64,000 bases of DNA from Cytidiella melzeri. Lineage: Eukaryota > Basidiomycota > Agaricomycetes > Polyporales > Irpicaceae. Positions 56,758 through 64,000 of the stretch are shown here, one piece after another (position 1 is the stretch's first letter; the number at the start of each line of letters is the position of its first letter). The stretch lies in contig JABYQR010000263.1 of the NCBI GenBank assembly GCA_022592445.1, positions 1 to 64,000 on the forward strand. The letters run 5' to 3'. The notes under the pieces were generated by a model. It worked only from the letters and a program-made list of their open reading frames with translations. It ran no database searches and was not told where the DNA came from. The position numbers and the translations under genes are program-made.

Positions 56758-57605
56758 GCGATCATGCAGTGGTTAACACAGTGTGTACAAGTATTGTATG
56801 CATCGGCTCGGAAGATATACACCACCAACTTGCTAGGATATGGTGATGGTCAGCAGTGATTACACAGCCAGAGGTCTGCTTGTAGTCAGACTGTATTTTT
56901 ATTTGACTACAAGTGGATTACAAAATTCAATTCTCTGACCGTGGCTTTCTGGTAGTACATGTTCTCCCACGGAGTTGTCAATGATGCAACATTGCTGTCG
57001 AGTGAAGTTAGGGTGCTGTAGTCATTACAGCACGGGGATAAACTATACTGGGGTTGTACTTCACGTTATTAACATTAATCACTTGGTTATATACGTTAGT
57101 AACCAGTTAATAACTCATATCAATAAATAAATAAATATGACTTTATCCTGAGGATTTTTAATAATGCAAAACGCGTGAGCCCCACCGCGAAATAAACGCG
57201 CCACCATAAAAAGGTGTTCTGATTGGCTGCATCACAGCCCACGTGATACGGCGACAAGCGCTATGACGTAGGTAAAAAGCTGTAACCACGGATTCTTAGT
57301 TTACAGGACGCCTAGTCTCGTACCCAGACGCTCTGCACGCTGCCACGTGCGCTGACTTCCTGTTCGGGGAGCGGAGCCCGAAAAAAAAAACAGAAAGCCA
57401 GCAGAGGGTCTGGTGCCTCTGGCCTATCCGGGTGTAGATGAATCGCACGTGACTAGATTATCTCGCGTTGAACTCATCTGATGGCGAGCGTCAAAGATAA
57501 TCAACGCTAATTGCTGCTCGCGATTCTTGTATCTCTACCGCGTCGACACTCACGAATAACATTCTTGTATCTCCTTCCTTCTCCTTGCGTGTGCTCTGCT
57601 TCAGG
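56758..57605. other. AT-rich intergenic region and 5' side of the DUF6589 gene
   Basis: Bases 56880-57150 are AT-rich and include an inverted-repeat structure (separate entry). At 57363-57382 TTCGGG and CCCGAA pair around an 8-base loop, followed by ten A residues. The ATG of the DUF6589 gene follows a CT-rich stretch ending GCTTCAGG, which may be the 3' end of a leader intron. Confidence 0.5.
57065..57114. repeat. Inverted repeat with internal bulge
   Basis: GTTATTAAC (57065-57073) and TGGTTA (57084-57089) are matched in reverse complement by TAACCA (57100-57105) and GTTAATAAC (57106-57114). The left arm carries ten extra bases between its two parts, so the whole can fold as a bulged hairpin. 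It lies in AT-rich DNA at the left side of the DUF6589 cassette. Confidence 0.7.
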
Positions 57606-60417
57606 ATGCCTCAAAACGACATGGAGGATTTTGCAGAACCTGGAACTGACGACGACAACGATGATTCTGACGACGACGTGGACGCATGCTACAATCGCCC
57701 CGCACCCGGTACCAGAGGACCTCTTGGCAGGACAAACGCCTGCATGCGATATCTCGAAAACCTCTCGCATCGTCGCATTGCAGCCAAGATGCGACGTGTT
57801 ATCGACAACATGGCGAATGAAGGCCTGGATGTTGCATCTTTCCTACATTACCTCAGCTGGAACCTGGATAGCAAAGACGACGAGGAGGAGCTCGCAGTGG
57901 ATGACATAGCTAACACGCACCCTCACCAATCCAACCTGGCCGTCATTCGTTACGCCCGTACTGGATTTACCAACTGCAGCATGGTGCCGGAGATTCTCCA
58001 GAGCCTGCGCTGCCCTCCGCGGCAGCACGATCGTGGTGTTCAGACCCAGGCCGCTCGAGTGGCGATGGACGAGTGGTCAATAAGCAACGTCAAGATGCTT
58101 ATTGACCGCGATATGCAAAGCCTTCGCACAATGATGATGTGCAAGCAGTCCGAGGTCACGGAGGAGTACCTCCTGTCCATCGACTTGAAGGAATCGGTCG
58201 ACGAAGCACGCACGATGGCCCCCACACTATGGGAGATTCTTCTCTCGGCGGCCAGCACTCCAAGACAGCGTCGGACGAACAAGAAGAAGAATCCCTCCAA
58301 GGTGAGTACCCCCCATACACTCATTTCCGTTGCTCATCACTCCTCGACAGGCTGTATTCATTACCCTCTGCCAGCTCTCATTCTCGCGCTCCGCTCAACG
58401 CTCAAAGTTCCAAAAACTCATGAGCATATACTTCAAGTCCTGCGGTGTCTCTGGGAAGGCCGCCGACATGCTATACCTGTGGAAAATCTGCATGAATCAG
58501 AAGTGGATCTATGGCACCCTCGAGCGAATCGGCCACAGTAACCACGAGCGAATGCTCCGTGACATCCACACTCTCGGCTTGCCCATTTCTGGTTCACACG
58601 ACAACTTGAACCTCGGATTCAAGACATACGAGCAGCAAACCGACAACAAGTCTCACTTCGACAGCGGCTGTGCCGCAACTATCTACGCGTTTTCCGATCC
58701 GGCCTGTGTGGCCCCCGACGCGATGGCGTTTCAGGAGCAGTGGCGCACCGGTACACAAGACCCCATCACTTCCCTCGATATATTCGACGTCGAGGTACGC
58801 AGCGCGAAACGCTTGCTCCAGGAGAGCAAGTATATCGTACTGAAGATTCTAACGATGAGTACCGAGTTTGACTTCAGTACATACACCTCAAAGTCTCACT
58901 CCGTGTTCGCACAACCGCCTCCTGTGCTTCCGCTGCCTACTGGACCCGAATACGCGACACGGCAATACATGCTTCATACGGAGCATCAAGAGGAGGCATC
59001 TCTCGAAGGAAATAAGAAGTGCATGAAGGCATGGTACCGCCAAGTACGTATAGCCACCTCATATCTGAATGCTATCGTCTCTGACTCATGATCACTGCTA
59101 GCTCAAACTCGACGATCCTCACACAAAGCGAGAACTCTCGCAGAAGAAGATCATTCCTTGGCTAGGCGATCAACTCACCGTCTGCCGTCTGCGCACACTC
59201 AAGAAGATGCAGAGCTGGGATCTCAACTGGTGGGATCGGATGGAGGAAATCCTCGAGCTCTTCGGGTGGTTTCACGCGCAAATCGCTCAGGAACAATCCA
59301 TCATCAAGCAGCACTATGGCACGAGTCTAGGGCTTGGTCTGAAGACCGCATTCGACATGTTGGAGCGTAAAGGTCTCGGGGCGCCCTCGGTCCAAGGCAA
59401 CTACCACCAGACGGCGCATGAAGCTCTCAAGCATGTCACGATGGCGCACGTCCGGGACCTCTGGCAAGTTGTTGGGGGCGTTGAGAACCTCACCGAGCTG
59501 CGGGACAAATGTCCCGAAGAACTGGACACCATCGCCACGAGAATCATCATGGAATATGCCTCTACACACGCCGCAAGTACTCTACTCGAGAAGAAGCGGG
59601 ACGATCAGGACGACGTCCTCCTCAATAGTGTCCTGTATTGCCGCGACGGAATCAATTACTGGAACTTCGACGAGGCCATGCAATCAGGGGATGTCGGTCG
59701 CATGGAAATGTTGATGCCGCGGCTCCTTTACCGTTTCCACGGAGGCAACAACTGGAAGTACACGATTGAGCTGTTAGAATTGTTCCAGGGCTTACTGCGC
59801 GAGTGGCCGGCAGACTTAAGGTACGTATTGCATGCGTATCGCAATGAACACAATCTGATATGAGTTAGGATATTCGTCATGCGTTACTGCTGGCTGGCCA
59901 ATACTACTGGACGCGCGGGTGGATTTCTCGCCTATGACATGTGCCAAGAACATAATATTCGCGACATAAAGGTTCGATGTGATTCAACTTCTCGATCTCT
60001 CGCTGACGTGCTTCGTAGTACATATTCATGGTGCTTGGACCGTTTGCCACATGGGAGTATATACGCAAAATATCTGCCTCTATACCCACCCAGCGAAAGG
60101 TGAAAGACCACATCGAAGCAAATTTCAATCATTTCCGTCGCGGTAAGTCGCACACGACACCGGACGCTGAGAAGGATATCCGAAACCTTCAAGGCACATA
60201 CCATGAGGCTGAGGCGCATTTATATGTTCCAGGGAGACATCTCGAGGTGAAGGACCGCACGAAGGACTTCATCGCTCTCAGAAGTGATCCAATCAAGCTC
60301 GACGCCACTATCAACCGTTGGTCAGAACGTCGAACGTCATCTCGTGCAACCACAGAAGATTGGGACCCAGAGCCTCCAGTGCGCTCAAACGAAACAGAAG
60401 ATAGTTCAAATGCGTAG
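57606..60417 (+). CDS. DUF6589-domain protein (transposon-like family)
   Basis: Predicted 869 residues. Exons are 57606-58301, 58351-59043, 59102-59820, 59869-59971 and 60019-60417, all in frame. The N-terminus is acidic (DDDNDDSDDDVDACYN), followed by a helical region shared with these proteins (RIAAKMRRVIDNMANEGLDV). The DUF6589 core is clear: WLGDQLTVCRLRTLKK, ILELFGWFHAQIAQ, KQHYGTSLGLGLKTAFDMLE, RKGLGAPSVQGNYHQ, RDLWQVVGG, NSVLYCRDGINYWNF and RYCWLANTTGRAGGFLAYD. This family occurs in many copies per genome in Agaricomycetes and is generally taken as transposon-derived. I see no KDZ transposase signature. The frame is intact, so this copy is young or maintained. It diverges from nothing at its 5' end except the inverted-repeat region. 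Confidence 0.8.
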
Positions 60418-60492
60418 ACAGATCTTGTGTAGTATTTTTGGAAATGGATGACTCGCTTTGCATTTTAATGTGTGCTATACAATTACAACATG

Positions 60493-61300
60493 CTATTTAA
60501 ACTGTGGCCCCTTCGACTCAGATGCCTTAGAGACTTTCAAACTCTTGGTAGGTTTCAACACCTTCGCCCTTGACACCTTTGTACGTTCTCCCGTCTGGAT
60601 TGGCTGCCATCGGAGCTGTTTAAGATGCGCGTTTGCAGCTTGTAACAACAGCGGAGGTTCCTCAAAGGTCGGCGCAGAAACAGGTAGGGACCTTGCAAGA
60701 CCGAGGGCTTGCGAGTATTGCTGTGACATTGATAAAGTATATGGCGGCGAACCGTGCTGGGGCGGCGAACCTTGCTGCAGCGGCGAACTTTGCTGCGGCG
60801 GCGATAGGTACATTGGCGGCACACGAGAGGGCACATACATGTAAGCTTGAGGGTGTGCTTGCGGATCCAAGGAAGCAGATGACACAGAGAACGAGGAAGC
60901 AGACAACAGGGGCATAGACGACGAAGACCTAGACACACATAGTTCACCAGGATCTTGTACAGAGGGCAGATTTGCGAGAGGAGAAGGAAGCTGAGGCATC
61001 ATCGAGGCTGGCACTGGTATAACGAGGGGATCGACACGGCAGAAGCCTTCAGTGGGGCTGACATACATAGCAACCGAGAATTCACCAGGCGTAGTCTGAA
61101 GTGGCAAGGGGCGATTGTTCTGAACATTGTTGATAAGTCGCTCGTTGCGCTCATCGTCCAGTCGTGTCTGTGCTCGTAGGTATTGTTGCTCGTCAGACTT
61201 CTGGCGTTTCCGAGCCTGCTTCTCCCAGTACGTGTTTTCCACCTTTTCGATAACATCGAGCACAGGTTTGCCGATGCGTTTGCACCAGACCTTGTACTGG
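60493..61300 (-). CDS. Coiled-coil and Pro/Ser/Gln-rich protein, 5' end not found
   Basis: The open frame runs to a stop at 60493 and begins after an apparent splice acceptor (TATAAAACCAG, about 61300). The text is YKVWCKRIGKPVLDVIEK, then a charged coiled-coil with VENTYWEKQARKRQKSD and LDDERNERLINNVQ. After that comes a long Ser/Pro region with repeated SPPQ units (SPLQQGSPPQHGSPP, encoded around 60741-60800) and a basic end (VSRAKVLKPTKSLKV). No ATG opens the frame: the first codon of the longest frame is GTG. Upstream DNA to 61560 is AT-rich with no obvious first exon. Either an upstream exon is missed or the 5' end is lost. Family unknown. Confidence 0.45.
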
Positions 61301-61749
61301 TTTTATATATATATACTAGTAGACTAGAGGAAGGATTGAAGAAAACCATGGACCTAATAGTACAGCAGGCATTATTAAAAGCCTCTAGTAGCATTATATT
61401 CCTGTTTTCCTTCCATATAGCAGCCGGTCCATACCCACAATAGGTAGGTAGCCATCAAACCTGGGCGGCAATGGATCTATTTTCTCAAATACGCACCACA
61501 TTCAAATTTTGACTACGAATAACCCTAATATATCCATTCTATAAGCTGATGTCACACTGTTATCCGCTACGAGAGCGGGAGGCGGGATGAGTACGGTGTG
61601 AACGCTCCCCGCGGAGCGCTTGTCCCTCATCCGCACTCAGCGCTTATGCGCCGGGATTGCACACGAGCGTCTTTTACCGCTCGTTCTGCCACTGCCACGT
61701 CGGCGCTGTCCCGCCTCGCATCCTCGCTGCTCTCGCCCTTGTTCTCCGG
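61301..61749. other. Region between the coiled-coil ORF and the last gene
   Basis: AT-rich at 61301-61560, with a TATATATATATA run at 61306-61315. Then GC-rich with a short hairpin CGCTCC-CCGC-GGAGCG near 61602-61617. It presumably holds promoters for the plus-strand gene that starts at 61750. Confidence 0.45.
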
Positions 61750-63905
61750 ATGGCAAAGCAGAAATCTTCAAAACCCCGTGGTCGCAAGAGCTGGGTCCCC
61801 AGCGGTAAAGCAGCATGGCTCGAGAGTTTCAAAACCGACTGGGATGACGCTACAGCGAGTGGAAAGGCGACAAAATTCTACGACACAATGACCACAGCTT
61901 GGATACTTCGCTATGGCTACGATCTACCTCTCGAGCAGGATCCTCCTGAAGACGATATCATGGACGTGGCGCCGGTTGCTGGTGAAAAGGTTCCGGGAAC
62001 GACTGGACTTTCGGAAGACGAGGCGGCAGCAAAGGTAGCATATTATGCGAAAGTTCGAACTGTAAGTCCACAGCTGCCACCTGTCTTGCCAATTCACATA
62101 TCGTTATAGAAGTTGTGCATGTGGTATTACCACCGCTATCGCAAAGTTACAAATTCCGCGATGAAGGAGGAGGCAAACGTTTTGTTTCGCAAGATGACCA
62201 AGCAATCCGTTGATCAAGTGCGACGCGTGGCCGATTACCACTTCTACCAGACCATACACTACGAGTCAAAGATGCGCGAAACGTTTGATCAGCAGTATGA
62301 AGAGGCTGTCGCGGCTGCGGTGAACAGTGACGACAAACCATCGCGCCTCGCAATCCGGCAGAAGGTAGTCAAAGAATTCTGGGACAATGAGAGTCCTGAA
62401 GTGAAAGCACGTATCAGAGAGCTCGCGGAGGCCGACTATCAGCAGCGGCTCAAGGAGTCCCAGGCCAATACTGATGCACCGGAGACGGCCTTGGATTTTG
62501 AACAGTACGTCTATACCGTCTACCATCAAGACCTGAGCTGATCCAGGCCAGATGTATCATCAATGCCGCACCATTCGTGAAAGCCATCGCTGAGGGACTG
62601 GCTGAGCGCACAGGCATGGTGGTTTCGATCCTGATCGCTGGCCCAATCCCGTCTCAACAGGGCCGTATCGGTATGCGAAGGTGCGTATCCGTTTTATGGC
62701 CGCGTGCTTTACACTTACACCCATGCAGCTTTCATTGCGGCGAGACGCCTCAGGCGTTTCCTCGACAGTGGCCTGAGTTTGACCCTGAGGGATTCAAATC
62801 CGTTGAGACCTCAATGGTCACCTTCGCATCTGCTGTTTACTCCGAGGACGAGCGTCGTCGTCGAGCTCTATCTCCCAGCACGCCGTTGAGGGAACCTAGT
62901 CCATCTGCTGCCGCCAACGCTGAAGGCGATCTAGACAATCCGAGGCCGGTCCCATCGAGCGCTCCAGCCGTGCCTGGGGAACAAACCGGCACCTTCCAGC
63001 AGCCAGCGCCCTCGAGATCGACATCGCCCGCCGCTGACGTACCACCTGTCGAACCGCCGCCGCTTCTACGGAATTCTCCTCCCCCGTCGCCACCACCCGC
63101 AACACAGATTTTGGCCACAACGCCAACACCACCCTCGACACAGGCTCCCGCCGTAACGCCGACAGAAACCATGCTGCCTGAACCATCGGGTGCATCTCGT
63201 ACACTGCCAGCGTCTCAAGTGGCCCCACGGCTGCCAGCTTCCCCTTCCCGTGTAGGTGCAGATGCGAGCATCCATGCTTCGTCATCGCTGCCTTCTAACA
63301 GCGATGCACAGCCGCAGTCACCTATCGTCGCGCTCACAGGCTCGGACTGCCCCGACAAGCTGCAGAGCGCATACAAGCCAGTCGTAGAAGCCGTGTTCAA
63401 CGCACCATGGACGGCGTGCGTGTCTCATTTCATTCGTCAGCAAGCAAAAGCCGGCTTCGACGACCCAAGGGGTAATATCTTGCCCGGCGATGGCCGCCCG
63501 GACGAGATCGCTGAGTGGTTCAAGCACGGCCGCCCCGCAGCTGGTCCTCGTATTCAAAGCCACTCCATGTTCTTGGAGAAGCTGTCCCAGTGGTGGCAAT
63601 CTATTCAGCCAGCCGTACGAGGCAGCGACAAGAGTGGTCGACCGGCCGGTACATCGCCGTCCGACTGGTCTAGTTTGATCAGGCCAGGTAAAAACGGCAT
63701 ATTCTTAATTCTTTGTGGTCTGTTGTGGGTGGGCAACGCAATCTTCGAGCAAGGCCAGGACAGTATTCTTGCTGAGTGGTCTGCCCTCGTCGACGACGTG
63801 ACGTGGGTCCTCGAACATGACACAGAAAGCGCGCCAATTCCCGGCACCAGTAAACGCCCACTCACCCAGCCTACCAGCTCGCCTCGCAAGCGTGCAAAGC
63901 GGTGA
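61750..63905 (+). CDS. Unknown 670-residue protein of an agaricomycete-expanded type
   Basis: Exons are 61750-62061, 62110-62504, 62552-62680 and 62729-63905, all in frame. The 47-bp intron at 62505-62551 must use the acceptor GGCCAG; the earlier CCAG would shift the frame. The start is MAKQKSSKPRGRKSWVPSG. The N-terminal domain has WLESFKTDWDDA, ATKFYDTMTTAWILRYGYDL, YYAKVRTKLCMWYYHRYRKV and ESPEVKARIREL. An AIAEGLAERTGMVVSILIAG block follows, and FPRQWPEFDPEGFKSVE after the third intron. The rest is a long Pro/Ser-rich linker and a C-terminal part with WVLEHD and a basic KRPLTQ...SPRKRAKR end, a likely nuclear localisation signal. The KxRTxxxxWYxxRYxKV pattern recurs in many copies in mushroom genomes, with unknown function. 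Confidence 0.72.
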
Positions 63906-64000
63906 GTTCACGGCGCGTATCCTTCTCACATCTTTGACCTCATCGGGCACGTTCCCGCCGCCGCCGTTCTGCTCCGCCCGTGCTGTCGTTGTCTCTCTAT
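63906..64000. other. End of window, 3' flank
   Basis: 95 bases after the last stop codon. Nothing is seen. Confidence 0.4.

Noticed and set aside
57606..60417. KDZ transposase
   Set aside because: The protein shows the DUF6589 blocks but none of the KDZ signatures I know.
62505..62530. 26-base intron in the last gene
   Set aside because: Too short. A 47-base intron with acceptor GGCCAG keeps frame and has normal size.
1..64000. CRISPR arrays, operons with Shine-Dalgarno sites, rRNA genes
   Set aside because: Nothing of this kind is visible, and the window is eukaryotic.

Overview
The window looks like nuclear DNA of an agaricomycete (mushroom-forming basidiomycete). The genes are eukaryotic and intron-rich, with introns of about 45-60 bp, GT..AG ends and two GC..AG cases. 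Several families are expanded in or typical of Agaricomycetes: FunK1 kinases, DUF6533, DUF6589 and DUF6699 proteins. Conserved single-copy eukaryotic genes sit between the expanded families. Exon joins given below were checked by reading frame and codon phase unless stated otherwise; family names come from motif recognition, not from a database search.

Layout. (1) 1-1550: AT-rich and repeat-rich, with a degenerate tRNA-like unit. (2) 1555-13650: a minus-strand tandem array of FunK1 kinase genes. Copy A (1837-4537) and copy C (8274-11137) are intact. Copy B (about 4740-7400) is a multiply broken mosaic pseudogene, and a fourth relic lies at about 13360-13600. An unknown small minus-strand gene (11891-12577) lies inside the array. 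(3) 14154-15582: BUB3. (4) 15998-22798: two tandem Mup1-like amino-acid permeases, with a 109-residue zinc-cluster protein between them on the opposite strand. (5) 22911-30160: an inverted broken copy of RCE1, then a kelch protein (KLHDC4/Kel3 type) divergent from intact RCE1, then an F-box gene. (6) 30752-31667: RRP46. (7) 31.7-44.0 kb: two gene deserts around one HMG-box transcription factor gene (36033-37490). (8) 44050-47413: a DUF6699 gene divergent from Lunapark. (9) 47718-47789: tRNA-Gly(UCC). (10) 48223-49896: a DUF6533 membrane-protein gene. (11) 52130-53689: a disordered basidiomycete protein. (12) 54862-56757: SNF8/VPS22 divergent from a CCDC137-like gene. (13) 57-64 kb: a DUF6589 gene, an opposite-strand ORF with no start codon, and a 670-residue protein of a lineage-expanded type. 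This last stretch may be a mobile or formerly mobile cassette.

The housekeeping genes serve unrelated processes: spindle checkpoint, CAAX processing, RNA exosome, ER shaping, ESCRT-II and probable ribosome biogenesis. The lineage-specific blocks are where duplication, gene conversion and decay are visible. The most interesting points are the chimeric FunK1 pseudogene, the RCE1 relic missing exactly the catalytic exon, the tiny zinc-cluster gene embedded between two permeases, and the DUF6589 cassette with an inverted-repeat structure at its 5' side.
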